Assembly: GCF_013403875.1 (NCBI RefSeq)
Contig: NZ_JACBNX010000011.1
Span: 103,886-167,885, forward strand
Direction of reading: 5' to 3'
From: Burkholderia guangdongensis
Lineage (GTDB): Bacteria > Pseudomonadota > Gammaproteobacteria > Burkholderiales > Burkholderiaceae
DNA: 64,000 bases
Position 1 is the stretch's first letter. Each line of letters opens with the position of its first letter. Below the pieces are notes generated by a model. It made no database searches. It was not told the origin of the DNA and saw nothing but the letters and a program-made list of their open reading frames with translations. A program made the position numbers and the translations under genes. This document shows positions 38,460-47,871 of this stretch, piece by piece.

Positions 38460-39848
38460 ATGCGTCCCTTCTGGATCGAACAAGCGCTCTTCAACGACGG
38501 CGAACTCGCGCCCGCGCTGCAGGGCGCGACGAAAGCCGACGTCTGCATCGTCGGCGGCGGCTTCACCGGCCTCTGGACCGCCATTCAGGCGAAGCAGCAG
38601 AACCCCGCGCTCGATGTCGTGATCATCGAGCGCGATCTGTGCGGCGCCGGCGCGAGCGGCCGCAACGGCGGCTGCCTGCTCACGTGGTCGGCGAAATTCC
38701 TGACGCTGCGGCGCCTGTTCGGCGAAGCAGAGGCGATCCGGCTCGTGAAGGCATCGGAAGCGGCGGTGCAGCACATCGCCGACTTCTGCCGCGCACACCG
38801 GATCGACGCCGAACTGCGGCTCGACGGCACGCTGTATACCGCGACGTCGCCCGCGCAGGTCGGCACGCTCGCGCCGGTGCTCGATGCGCTCGCCGCGTGC
38901 GGGATCCACAGCTACGCGCCGCTGCCGCCCGCCGAGGTCGCGCGCCGCTCGGGCTCCGCGCGCAATCTCGACGGCGTGTTCTCGCCGATCGCGGCCACCG
39001 TGCATCCGGGCAAGCTCGTGCGCGGGCTGCGCCGCGTCGCGCGCGAGATGGGCATCCGGATCTACGAACGCACGCCGATGCTCGACTTCACGCCGGGCCA
39101 GCCCGTCACCGTGCGCACGCCGACCGGCAGCGTGACCGCGGGCAAGCTCGTGCTCGCGCTGAACGCATGGATGGCGAGCCGCTTTCCGCAGTTCGAGCGG
39201 ACGATCGCCGTCGTGTCGAGCGACATGATCATCACCGAGAAATGCCCGGAGCTGCTGGCGCGAGCCGGGCTCGTCGACGGCGTGTCGGTGCTCGATTCGC
39301 GGATCTTCGTCTACTACTACCGCAGCACGCCGGACGGCCGGCTGATGCTCGGCAAGGGCGGCAACACGTTCGCGTGGCGCGGGCGGATCGCGCCGGTGTT
39401 CGACCAGCGCTCGCCGTACGAGGCGCAGCTGACGAAGAGCCTGCACGAATTCTTCCCGTCGCTCGCCGGCGTGCCGATCACCGCGAGCTGGAACGGCCCG
39501 TCGGACCGCTCGGTCACCGGCTTCCCGTTCTTCGGGCGCCTCGACGACGCGCCGAACGTGTTCTACGGCTTCGGCTATTCGGGCAACGGCGTCGGGCCGA
39601 CGTACATGGGCGGGCAGATCCTGTCGTCGCTCGTGCTGGGCCTCGACAACGCGTGGACGAGAAGCCCGATCACGCGCGGCCCGCTCGGCCATTTCCCGCC
39701 GGAGCCGTTTCGCTACGTCGGGTCGCTCACGGTACGCAACGCGATCCGCCGCAAGGAACGCGCGGAGGACGCGCACCGGCAGCCGTGGATCGTCGACACG
39801 TGGTTGTCCAAACTCGCGAGCGCGGCCGGGAAAGCGGACAAAGCGTAA
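38460..39848 (+). CDS. FAD-dependent aminophosphonate oxidoreductase
   Basis: A 462-residue DAO-type flavoprotein. The FAD-binding motif is VCIVGGGFTGLWTAIQAKQ, followed by GAGASGRNGGCLLTWS. FFGRLDDAPNVFYGFGYSGN near the C-terminus (in part) is typical of the aminophosphonate oxidoreductase group (TIGR03329). Members associated with phnW are thought to oxidise N-alkylated AEP and release AEP for PhnW; which compound is used here is not readable. The last codons and stop lie in a 15-bp tandem repeat. Confidence 0.88.
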   Translation: MRPFWIEQALFNDGELAPALQGATKADVCIVGGGFTGLWTAIQAKQQNPALDVVIIERDLCGAGASGRNGGCLLTWSAKFLTLRRLFGEAEAIRLVKASEAAVQHIADFCRAHRIDAELRLDGTLYTATSPAQVGTLAPVLDALAACGIHSYAPLPPAEVARRSGSARNLDGVFSPIAATVHPGKLVRGLRRVAREMGIRIYERTPMLDFTPGQPVTVRTPTGSVTAGKLVLALNAWMASRFPQFERTIAVVSSDMIITEKCPELLARAGLVDGVSVLDSRIFVYYYRSTPDGRLMLGKGGNTFAWRGRIAPVFDQRSPYEAQLTKSLHEFFPSLAGVPITASWNGPSDRSVTGFPFFGRLDDAPNVFYGFGYSGNGVGPTYMGGQILSSLVLGLDNAWTRSPITRGPLGHFPPEPFRYVGSLTVRNAIRRKERAEDAHRQPWIVDTWLSKLASAAGKADKA

Positions 39849-39893
39849 GCGGACAAGGCGTAAGCGGACAAGGCCTGAGCGAACAACGCGTAA
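39834..39893 (+). repeat. 15-bp tandem repeat with an in-frame stop codon in every unit
   Basis: Four units at 39834, 39849, 39864 and 39879: gcggacaaagcgtaa, gcggacaaggcgtaa, gcggacaaggcctga and gcgaacaacgcgtaa. Each ends in a stop codon in the frame of the oxidoreductase; the first is its real stop. Confidence 0.93.
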
Positions 39894-39931
39894 AAAAACA
39901 CCGCGGGGCCGGCATTGCACCGGCCCCGCGG
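39892..39931 (-). terminator. terminator of plcN (minus strand)
   Basis: A 12-bp perfect stem (ccgcggggccgg, 39901-39912 with 39920-39931). On the minus strand the T-rich run complementary to 39893-39900 follows it. It may also act on the convergent oxidoreductase transcript. Confidence 0.8.
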
Positions 39932-39974
39932 CGTTTCTGGCGCAATGTGCCGATCAGCCGGCCAGCCCCGCCGG

Positions 39975-42140
39975 TCAGCCCTTCACCGGCCCCGGATCGC
40001 TCTGGCTCGGCCGGCCCGTCTCGACGTGGCCCGCGAAGCGGCGCACGACCGTGTCCGTCGCGCCGCCGACCGTCGTCGCCGCGATGTTCAGGTCGTACCA
40101 GCCGTGGCTCGAGCTCAGCTCCCAATGATCCTGCTGCGTCTGGCCCGGCTGCAGCGTGTACTGGCGCGCGTGCGCGTTGCTGTACGCGTTGCCGACAGTG
40201 ATGCTGCACGCGGCCGCGCCCGTGTTGCGCAGCTCGAGGTAGACCTGACGGTTCTGCACGTCGTAGCCGATCCGCACGTCCGGGTTCGCGTGATGGCCGT
40301 CGGTCGCGGTCTGCACGTTGCCCTGGAATTCGCTGAGATAGCCGTTCGGGCCGTAGACCGCGAAGTGATACGCCCCCTGCGACGACGACGTGCTCCAGTA
40401 GTCGGTCAGCGTATCCTGCGACGCGACCGAGTAGCGGCGCGGCGGGTTGGCCGTCTGAAGGCGGTCGTACACGTAGAACGCCGCGCCCGCGCCGCCCGTG
40501 TTCGCGAGGTCGAGCCACAGGTTGCCGTCGTGGCCGCTCACGCGGCTCTGGACGAACACCTCGTACGGCAGCGCGCGCGCCGGCCGCGTGCCGGGCTCCT
40601 GCGCCGGCATCGTCTGCTGCGCGGGCACCTGGTACGCCTGGCCGGCCGTCTGGATGTGCTGCGGCACCGTGAAGCTGACCGTCGACGTGTCCGGCTGGCC
40701 GGAGAAGTCGAACGCGGACGTCAGGTCGCCGCACAGCGAGCGGCGCCACGCGCTGATGTTCGGCTCATGCACGCCGAAGCGCGCCTCGAGAAAGCGCAGC
40801 ACCGACGTGTGATCGAACATCTCCGAGCAGACCCAGCCGCCCTTCGACCACGGCGACACGACGATCAGCGGCACGCGCGTGCCCAGGCCGATCGGCTGAA
40901 TCCCGCCCGGGTCCGCGCCGGGGATCATCGGCCCCATCTCGTGCGGATACTGGCCGAGGTCGAGATACTCGTCGCCGATGTTCGACATCAGGCTCGACGA
41001 GATCATGCCCTGCGCGTTCTGGCCGCTCGACAGCGGCGGCATCGGCGGCACGACGTGGTCGAACAGGCCGTCGTTCTCGTCGTAGTTCAGGATCAGCACG
41101 GTCTTCGCCCACACGTCGGGGTTCGACGTCAGTGCCTCGATGACCATGTTGATGTAGAACGCGCCGTCGGTCGGCGACGACGACGGATGCTCGCTGTACT
41201 TGGCCGGCGCGACGATCCACGACACCTGCGGCAGCTGGTTCGCCTGCACGTCGGCCTTCAGCTCGGCGAGCGTGTGGTTCGACGCGCCCTTGTCGACGAG
41301 CGGGCCGCTCGCGCCTTCCTGCACCTGGAACTTCTTGAAGAACATCAGCGAGTTGTCGGTGAAGTTGTCCGTCGCGTCGCCCGGGATGCCGGTGCCGCCC
41401 TGATACACCTTCCAGCTGATGTTCGCGTTCTGCAGACGCTCCGCATAGGTCGTCCACGTATAGCCGTTCACGTTGTCGCGCTCGCCGATGCCCGGGCCGT
41501 TCGGCGGATTGCCGTAGATGTTGCGCGGGTCGATCGTGCCCGTGAACAGAAAGATGCGGTTCGGCGCGGTGTCGGCGGGCGTCGAGCAGAAGTACGAATC
41601 GCAGATCGTGAACGCGTCCGCGAGCGCGTAGTGATAGGTCAGGTCGTCGCGCTTCAGATAGCCCATCGTCAGCACGTCCTGCTTCTGGTTCACCCACTGA
41701 TCGTAGAAGCCGTTGTTCCATGCGAGATGGCCGCTGCTCCAGCCGTGGTTCGTGCCCGGCTGATATTCGGTGGTCTGCTTCGGATCGAGGTAGAACGGCA
41801 GCACGTACTTCGCCGACGGATCGAGGCCGCGCGAATGATAGTTCTTCGTGAACACCGACGCCGGCGGCTGCTGCCATACCGGCGCGCCGTTCGGCAGCAC
41901 GTGCGGACGCGGATCGTCGAAGCCGCGCACGCCGCGCAGCCCGCCGAAGTAATGGTCGAACGAGCGGTTCTCCTGCATGAAGATCACGACGTGCTCGACG
42001 TCCTGGATCGTGCCGGTGCGCGTCGCGGCGGGCATCGCGAGCGCCTTGCGGATTGCGGGCGGGAAGCCCGCGTAGGCAGCCATCGCGCCCGCCGACTGAG
42101 CGGCGAGGCGTAGGAAGTCGCGTCTGTTTTTCGAAGACAT
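39975..42140 (-). CDS. plcN: Tat-exported phosphocholine-specific phospholipase C
   Basis: A 721-residue secreted phospholipase C. The twin-arginine signal is RRDFLRLAAQSAGAMAAYAG. The phosphoesterase core begins VEHVVIFMQENRSFDHYFGG, with further metal-site sequence in LILNYDENDGLFDHVVPP and VPLIVVSPWSKGGWV. Two C-terminal DUF756-type repeats (about 500-600 and 610-700; NxxxYTLxPGQTQQDHW in the second) complete the usual PLC architecture. It releases phosphocholine or a related headgroup from phospholipids, so it supplies phosphorus next to the AEP genes. A small lipoprotein gene lies upstream on the same strand. Confidence 0.93.
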   Translation of the reverse strand: MSSKNRRDFLRLAAQSAGAMAAYAGFPPAIRKALAMPAATRTGTIQDVEHVVIFMQENRSFDHYFGGLRGVRGFDDPRPHVLPNGAPVWQQPPASVFTKNYHSRGLDPSAKYVLPFYLDPKQTTEYQPGTNHGWSSGHLAWNNGFYDQWVNQKQDVLTMGYLKRDDLTYHYALADAFTICDSYFCSTPADTAPNRIFLFTGTIDPRNIYGNPPNGPGIGERDNVNGYTWTTYAERLQNANISWKVYQGGTGIPGDATDNFTDNSLMFFKKFQVQEGASGPLVDKGASNHTLAELKADVQANQLPQVSWIVAPAKYSEHPSSSPTDGAFYINMVIEALTSNPDVWAKTVLILNYDENDGLFDHVVPPMPPLSSGQNAQGMISSSLMSNIGDEYLDLGQYPHEMGPMIPGADPGGIQPIGLGTRVPLIVVSPWSKGGWVCSEMFDHTSVLRFLEARFGVHEPNISAWRRSLCGDLTSAFDFSGQPDTSTVSFTVPQHIQTAGQAYQVPAQQTMPAQEPGTRPARALPYEVFVQSRVSGHDGNLWLDLANTGGAGAAFYVYDRLQTANPPRRYSVASQDTLTDYWSTSSSQGAYHFAVYGPNGYLSEFQGNVQTATDGHHANPDVRIGYDVQNRQVYLELRNTGAAACSITVGNAYSNAHARQYTLQPGQTQQDHWELSSSHGWYDLNIAATTVGGATDTVVRRFAGHVETGRPSQSDPGPVKG

Positions 42141-42189
42141 GAGGAATCCTGTTTATCTGTCGGAATGAAGGAGGGGTGCGGCTGGCGGA

Positions 42190-42405
42190 TCAGTGCGCGT
42201 TGCTCGCGCCGGAGTCGGGCGCCCAGTGCATGACGGGCGGGCCTGGCGGGTTGTCCTCGGCGTTCGCCGCCTGCTGGCTGTTCGCGCTCGGCGCGCTCGA
42301 CGATGGCGCCGACGACGGGCCGGCGCTGCCGCCGCCGTCGCACGCGGCGAGCGCGAGGCAAAGAAACAGCGCCGCGCAGACGGCGCGCGAATCGATTCGA
42401 CGCAT
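42190..42405 (-). CDS. small lipoprotein upstream of plcN
   Basis: A 71-residue protein: signal peptide SRAVCAALFLCLALAAC with a lipobox (LAAC), then a Ser/Ala/Asn-rich segment and PPGPPVMHWAPDSG at the end. The start at 42405 (MRRIDSRAVC) places the signal normally. It lies 49 bp before plcN and may be co-transcribed. No recognisable domain; a role in PLC secretion or stability is only a guess from position. Confidence 0.65.
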   Translation of the reverse strand: MRRIDSRAVCAALFLCLALAACDGGGSAGPSSAPSSSAPSANSQQAANAEDNPPGPPVMHWAPDSGASNAH

Positions 42406-42668
42406 GGGGATCGGTCCGTGGATGACGAATGCGGTCATTAACGCATCGGCGCGTGTCCCCGCAGTGACCGGTTCCATCAGATTTCTTTCGGACTACCTCA
42501 GCTTTTTTGCACGAAGCGCCGGTGCGCCACCGGCGTTCGCTATCGCTGCGCCATGGCGCCGTTATCGCGCGTAACCGACGAAACACGCTCGTCCGTGCGC
42601 GTGTCACGCGGCGGACACATCGTCGCGCTAAGCTGTCGCGCGACACGGCAGGAGAAGAGGACGGGATT

Positions 42669-43562
42669 TTGTTCGATCAGCTGAAGGCGTTCCACGCGAC
42701 GGTCCGTCAGGGCAGCATCACGCGTGCGGCGCGGCATCTCGGCGTCAGTCAGCCGACGATCGCCGCGCAGATCCGGCAGATCGAGCAGCTCTACGGCGTC
42801 GAGCTGTTCTATCGCAGCGGGCGCCGCCTCGCGGTCACCGAGACCGGCGTCGCGCTGCTGCCGCTCGTCGAGAAGATGATCGATCTCGAAGCGCAGGCCG
42901 ACATCATGCTACGCAACGTCGGCGGCCTGTTCGAAGGCCATCTGCGGCTCGGCGCGACGGGGCCGTACTACATCATGGACGCGGTCGGGCGCTTCTCGAA
43001 CGCGCACCCGGCGATCGCGCTCACGTGCCGGATCGGCAATTCGGAAGATATCCTGAATGCGCTGCACGAGTTCCGCATCGATCTCGCGGTGTCGTCGCAG
43101 CTCAACGACGCGGACGGGCTCGAGCGGCGCGTGATCTCGACCGATCCGCTCGTGCTCGTCGTGCATCGCAGCCACCCGCTCGCGCGCGTCGACGCGATCG
43201 ACGCGGCACGCCTCGCCGACGTACGCCTGCTGATTCGCGAGGAAGGCTCGGTCACGCGCCGCTGCACCGAGGAGATTCTCGCGAAGGCCGGCGTCGCGCC
43301 AACGTCGACCGCCGAGATCGGCAGCCGCGAGGCGATTCGCGAAGCGATCCTGCACGGCGTCGGCGGCAGCCTCTTTCCGCGCGGCGAAGCGGAACGGCAT
43401 CCGGATCTGCATGCGATCACGCTGTCCGGCGTCGACACGACGATCGACGAATACATCTACTACCTGAAAGCGCGCCGGCACAGCCCGGCGATCGACGCGT
43501 TTCTCGCGTGCATCGTGCCGGGCGGAAGTGCGGGGGAAGTCGCGTCGCGTCACGACGCATGA
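42669..43562 (+). CDS. LysR regulator of aminoethylphosphonate catabolism type
   Basis: About 297 residues. The HTH is FHATVRQGSITRAARHLGVS plus QPTIAAQIRQIE. The effector domain includes GHLRLGATGPYYIMD and EEGSVTRRCTEEIL, which match the LysR subgroup linked to AEP genes (TIGR03339 type). TTG 42669 is proposed as start, with an AGGAGAAGAGG purine stretch upstream. It lies 3 kb from the phn operons, beyond plcN, and is their most likely regulator. Confidence 0.85.
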   Translation: MFDQLKAFHATVRQGSITRAARHLGVSQPTIAAQIRQIEQLYGVELFYRSGRRLAVTETGVALLPLVEKMIDLEAQADIMLRNVGGLFEGHLRLGATGPYYIMDAVGRFSNAHPAIALTCRIGNSEDILNALHEFRIDLAVSSQLNDADGLERRVISTDPLVLVVHRSHPLARVDAIDAARLADVRLLIREEGSVTRRCTEEILAKAGVAPTSTAEIGSREAIREAILHGVGGSLFPRGEAERHPDLHAITLSGVDTTIDEYIYYLKARRHSPAIDAFLACIVPGGSAGEVASRHDA

Positions 43563-43604
43563 TGCGCCACCGCCCGCGAGAACGGGGCGGCGGCACACGA
43601 GCGG

Positions 43605-45218
43605 TCACACGCTGAAGCGGTTCAGCGTATACGCACGATACGCGGCAACGAACGCGTCGAACGATCCGGTTTCCTTCGCTTCGAGCTCCGCCTGCTCGAC
43701 GAGCGACTGCTCGGCGAGCGCGGCGGCCGCGCGCGCGTCGTCGGCCGACAGCGGCCGCGCGCGGAAATGCGCGGCATGCGCGTCGCTTTGCGCGCGTGCG
43801 AAGTCGAGGAACGACTGACCACGCTCGCGCATCGTGCGCAGCACGCGCGCGGACGGCGTGCACTCCGGATCCGCGAACTTCTCGCGCTGCGCGGCGATCG
43901 CGCGCGCATGCGCGTCGCCGCCGCGAATCTCGTCGAGCCGGCGGCCGATCGCGTCGATCTTCGCAAGCAGCTCGTCGGCCCACGCGTGCATGTCGACGTC
44001 GCTGCCGTCGCGCGACAGCGTGAGGCCGGGCTTGCGCCCTTCCATCGTCACGCGGCCGAAGTTCGCGTTCGCTTCCTTGTATCCGTCGCCGTCGAGCGCG
44101 GGGCTCTCGTCGAGCGCGCACGCCAGCAGATACGCATCGATGAAGCGCGCGGTGTCGATCGCGATGCCGGTCGGCTCGAACGGATCGATGTCGAGACAGC
44201 GCACCTCGATGTACTGCACGCCGCGCGACGCGAGCGCATGCAGCGGCCGCTCGCCCGAATACGTGACGCGCTTCGGGCGGATCGTCGAGTAGAACTCGTT
44301 CTCGATCTGCAGCACGTTCGTGTTGATCTGCACCCACTCGCCGTCGCGATGCGTGCCGATCGCCTCGTACGGCGGATACGGCTCGCTGACCGCCTTCGAC
44401 AGCCCGTCGAGATAGCCCGGCAGCGTGTTGTAGTCGGCCTGCAGCGCGGCCTGCGCGGTCGTGTTCGAGTAGCCGAGATCGCTCATCCGCAGGCTCGTCG
44501 CGTACGGGCGATACAGCGTGTCGGCATCGAACGTGTCGAGCGTGTGCGGGCGGCCGCGCAGGAAGCGCGTATCGAGCGCCGGCGACGCGCCGAACAGGTA
44601 CATCAGCAGCCAGCTCGTGCGGCGGAAATTGCGGATCAGCGCGAGGTAGCGCTCGGACTGATAGTCGACGAGGCTCGCGGTCGAGTTTTCCTCCGCATGC
44701 AGGCGGCGCCACACTTCCTCGTGCAGCGAGTAGTTGTAGTGGATGCCGGCGATGCACTGCATCGTGCGGCCGTAGCGATACGCGAGCCCGCGGCGATAGA
44801 CGGTCTTCAGGTGTCCGATGTTCGACGTGCCGTACTCCGCGATCGGAATCTCGTCGTCGGCGGGCAGCAGGCCGGGCATCGATTCGGTCCACAGCATCTC
44901 GTCGCCGAGCGACGCGTAGACGAGACGATGCAGCGCGTCGAGACGCTCGAGCGTGATCGACGCGTCGTGCTCGGCCGGCGTGATCAGCTCGATCAGCGCC
45001 TCCGAATAGTCGGTCGTCAGCGACGGATGCGTGAGCGCCGAACCGAGCGCGCGCGGATGCGGCGTGAACGCGATCATCCCGTCGCGCGTGACGCGCAGGC
45101 TTTCCTTTTCGATGCCGCGCAGGCCGTCAGGCAGATGCTGTCGCGTCGGGCCGGTACTCAGCACGTCGAGGCGATTCAGCAGCAAATCGGTCTGGCGGTG
45201 GGTCATGGTGTTCGGCAT
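43605..45218 (-). CDS. gshA: glutamate--cysteine ligase
   Basis: A 537-residue first enzyme of glutathione synthesis, of the E. coli GshA class. Motifs include GIEKESLRV (ATP and metal Glu residues), TDYSEALIELITP, QCIAGIHYNYS, and YIEVRCLDIDPF. Length fits the class. Starts at 45218 (MPNTMTHRQ) and 45206 are both possible. It is convergent with the LysR gene (43-bp gap), and its upstream side faces alkA. Confidence 0.95.
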   Translation of the reverse strand: MPNTMTHRQTDLLLNRLDVLSTGPTRQHLPDGLRGIEKESLRVTRDGMIAFTPHPRALGSALTHPSLTTDYSEALIELITPAEHDASITLERLDALHRLVYASLGDEMLWTESMPGLLPADDEIPIAEYGTSNIGHLKTVYRRGLAYRYGRTMQCIAGIHYNYSLHEEVWRRLHAEENSTASLVDYQSERYLALIRNFRRTSWLLMYLFGASPALDTRFLRGRPHTLDTFDADTLYRPYATSLRMSDLGYSNTTAQAALQADYNTLPGYLDGLSKAVSEPYPPYEAIGTHRDGEWVQINTNVLQIENEFYSTIRPKRVTYSGERPLHALASRGVQYIEVRCLDIDPFEPTGIAIDTARFIDAYLLACALDESPALDGDGYKEANANFGRVTMEGRKPGLTLSRDGSDVDMHAWADELLAKIDAIGRRLDEIRGGDAHARAIAAQREKFADPECTPSARVLRTMRERGQSFLDFARAQSDAHAAHFRARPLSADDARAAAALAEQSLVEQAELEAKETGSFDAFVAAYRAYTLNRFSV

Positions 45219-45413
45219 GAATGCGCAAATGCAGGCTCGGCCACGCTCGCGCGGCCAGGCAGGATTGATGGTCGCTTCCTTTGGTAGCGGGCACTTTAAC
45301 ATCTCGCCGAAACCCGCGCTTGACCTGACTTTTCGGCGGGGTATTCGGGAAAAGCGCGCCCGTCGCGCCGACGTCAACTGCCCCGCGCCGGCGTCACCTC
45401 CCCTGCGCCGACC

Positions 45414-46409
45414 TCACCCACCCCGCGCCGCGCCCGCGCGATCCGCGACCTCGTTCCACAGATGCAGCGCCGCATACGCGCGCCACGGCCGCCACGCTTC
45501 GCTGCGGCGCCGCTGGCCGGCCAGCCGGTCGAGTGACGGATCGCGCGCGGCGATCGACTGCATCAGCACGAGATCGGACGCCGGCCACGCATCCGGATCG
45601 CGCCACGCGCGCATTGCGAGATACTCGACCGTCCACGGGCCGATTCCCGGCAGCGCGAGCCACGCCTCGCGCGCCGCCGCGAAATCGGCCGGCGCGGGCG
45701 CGAGCGGCACGTCGCCCGCCGCGACCGCGCGCGCCATCCCGGTCAGCGCCGCCGCGCGCTTGCCCGGCATGCCGATCCGCGCGACGTCGCACGCGGCGAG
45801 TGCGTCGGGCGTCGGAAAGCGCCACGCGGGCGCGCCGCCGTCGTCCGCCCCGACACGCTCATTCATGCGCTCGCCCGCGCGCTCGACAAGCCGGCCGACG
45901 ATCGTCGTCGCCGCCTTCACGCTGACCTGCTGGCCGACGATCGCGCGCACCGCGAGCTCGAAGCCCGACCACGCGCCGGGCACGCGCAGCCCCGGCGCGG
46001 CGTCGACGAGCGGCGCGAACCACGGATCGCGCGCGAGCTGCGCGCCGATCGCGTGCGGATCGGCGCCGAGATCGAACATCGCGGCGAGGCGCGCGGCGAA
46101 CGCGGCGTCCGCATACCGGGCCGCCGCGCCGTCGACGGTCGCGACGACACAGTGCTTGCGCGGATGCCGCTCGACGGTGAGCCGCCCGACCGCGCCGCGG
46201 TGCTCGACGATCCGGCGATACACGCCGCCCGCGACCTGCTCGACGCCCGGAATCGCCCGGCCCGCGAAGAAGCGCAGCACGCGCGGCCAGTCGTACGGTG
46301 CGCGAAACCGCAGCTCGAGCCGCACGGACGGCGCGGCATCCGCGCCGTCGATCGGGAGGGGCGCATCGATCGGGACAAACGCGCCGTTCGGGACAGGCGC
46401 GCCGCTCAA
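45414..46409 (-). CDS. alkA: DNA-3-methyladenine glycosylase II, AlkA type
   Basis: About 331 residues. The AlkA N-terminal domain includes LRFRAPYDWPRVLRFF. The helix-hairpin-helix is LPGIGPWTVEYLAMRAW, followed by the catalytic Asp in PASDLVLMQ. It excises alkylated bases. TTG 46409 overlaps the ada stop (TTGA), so the two are translationally coupled and form an adaptive-response operon. The family core and length are complete. Confidence 0.88.
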   Translation of the reverse strand: MSGAPVPNGAFVPIDAPLPIDGADAAPSVRLELRFRAPYDWPRVLRFFAGRAIPGVEQVAGGVYRRIVEHRGAVGRLTVERHPRKHCVVATVDGAAARYADAAFAARLAAMFDLGADPHAIGAQLARDPWFAPLVDAAPGLRVPGAWSGFELAVRAIVGQQVSVKAATTIVGRLVERAGERMNERVGADDGGAPAWRFPTPDALAACDVARIGMPGKRAAALTGMARAVAAGDVPLAPAPADFAAAREAWLALPGIGPWTVEYLAMRAWRDPDAWPASDLVLMQSIAARDPSLDRLAGQRRRSEAWRPWRAYAALHLWNEVADRAGAARGG

Positions 46410-47494
46410 GCCGCGTCGTCCGCCGTGACGGCGGCCTCGTCGTCGTGCGCGCGGCGCGCTTCCGCGTCGAGCAGCGCGGCCTTGCGGCGCAGCCCCCAGC
46501 GATACCCGGCGAGCGCGCCGCCCTTCTGCACGACGCGATGGCAGGGAATCGCGAGCGCGACCGGATTCGACGCGCACGCGGCCGCGACCGCCCGCACCGC
46601 GCTCGGCGCGCCGAGCGCTTGCGCGATGTCGGTGTAGCTGCGCGTCTCGCCGTACGGAATCCGCGCGAGCGCCTCCCAGACGCGCTGCTGGAACGCGGTC
46701 GGCGCGATGTCGAGCGGCAGGTCGAACGCGCGGCGCGAGCCGTTCAGATACGCATCGATCTGCGCGAGAAACGGCGCGATCCGCGCGGGCGCCTCGACGA
46801 GCTCGGCCCGTGCGAACGCGTCCTTCAGCGCATCGACGAGCGACGCGCGATCGTCGCCGAACGCGATCCGGCAGATCCCGTGCGCGGTTGCCGCGACGAG
46901 CGCGATGCCGAGCGGCGTCGACGCGCTCGCGTACTCGATCCGCAGCCCCGCGCCCTGGCGACGGAACGCGGACGGCGACATCCCGAGTTCGCGCGGCACC
47001 GACGCATAGAGCCGCGACGGCGACTGGAAGCCCGCGTCGAGCGCGGCCTGCGTGACCGGCTGGCCGCGCTCGAGCGCATTGCGCAGCGCAGCGCCGCGCC
47101 GCGCGGCCTGATACTGGCGGGGCGACACGCCGACGATGCGCGTGAACAGTTTCTGCAGATGGAACGGGCTGACGTGCACCGCGTCGCCGAGCTGCGCGAG
47201 CGTGAGCCGCTCCGGATGCGCATCGAGCACCGCGCACGCGCGATTCACGATCTCGAGGTCGCGCGGCAGCCCTTCGGGCTGGCAGCGCTTACAGGGCCGG
47301 AACCCGGCCGCGCGCGCGGCGGCCGGATCGTCGAAATACGCGACGTTCTCGCGGCGCGGCAGCCGCGACGCGCAGCTCGGGCGACAGAACACGCCGGTCG
47401 TCGTCACCGCGTAATAGAACGCGCCGTCCGCCTGCGGATCGCGGCCGGTCAGCGCGGCCCAGCGGGCGTCGTCGGTCGAATAGGCGGAAGTCAT
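46406..47494 (-). CDS. ada: Ada methyltransferase and regulator
   Basis: A 362-residue bifunctional protein. The N-terminal zinc module has C37, C41, C68 and C71 (VFCRPSC and PCKRC), which accept methyl groups from phosphotriesters. An AraC-type HTH is at about 85-180. The C-terminal O6-methylguanine methyltransferase has the acceptor C318 in AIPCHRVV. It repairs alkylation damage and activates its own operon. It is followed by alkA through an overlapping stop and start. Confidence 0.94.
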   Translation of the reverse strand: MTSAYSTDDARWAALTGRDPQADGAFYYAVTTTGVFCRPSCASRLPRRENVAYFDDPAAARAAGFRPCKRCQPEGLPRDLEIVNRACAVLDAHPERLTLAQLGDAVHVSPFHLQKLFTRIVGVSPRQYQAARRGAALRNALERGQPVTQAALDAGFQSPSRLYASVPRELGMSPSAFRRQGAGLRIEYASASTPLGIALVAATAHGICRIAFGDDRASLVDALKDAFARAELVEAPARIAPFLAQIDAYLNGSRRAFDLPLDIAPTAFQQRVWEALARIPYGETRSYTDIAQALGAPSAVRAVAAACASNPVALAIPCHRVVQKGGALAGYRWGLRRKAALLDAEARRAHDDEAAVTADDAA

Positions 47495-47687
47495 CGGAAC
47501 CCTCGCATGCTCAGTGTGGATGGTGCCACTGTACGCATCCGCGCGCGCCGATGCGCGCCGAATCTTGCGCTGTCATTCGCGGCAGGCATCGAGGATGCGG
47601 CCCGGAAAATGTCACCGTCCGGTCATGTTTATGTTGCAGCGCAAATGCGACGAACTGTCGCCCTGACGTTTTTTAACACAAGAAATA

Positions 47688-47716
47688 TTGCGTTGCACCA
47701 TCCCGATGTGTATAGT
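47688..47716 (+). promoter_or_regulatory. promoter of candidate small RNA
   Basis: TTGCGT (47688-47693), a 17-bp spacer and TATAGT (47711-47716). No coding gene follows before a strong terminator at 47756-47785. Confidence 0.6.
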
Positions 47717-47721
47717 TGGAC

Positions 47722-47785
47722 CTGTCTCCTCCATGTCTCCTCCTGATATGGATTCAGCCCGTTCATCGCGAACGGGCTTTTTTTT
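47722..47785 (+). ncRNA. candidate small RNA with two CUCCUCC motifs
   Basis: A predicted transcript of about 64 nt lies between the promoter at 47688-47716 and a Rho-independent terminator (stem agcccgttc 47756-47764 with 47770-47778, loop atcgc, then T8). The unpaired 5' part carries tctcctcc twice (about 47725 and 47736), complementary to Shine-Dalgarno sequences. No open reading frame of note fits. It resembles the CCUCCUCC class of stress RNAs in other proteobacteria in principle, but no homology was tested. Confidence 0.6.
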
Positions 47786-47871
47786 GCCTGCGATCCTGAC
47801 GGGGGTGCCGCAAGCGCCGCCGCCGGTGTGGTCTACACTCGATGAACCGGACCGCGAAGGAGCCCGCCCCG

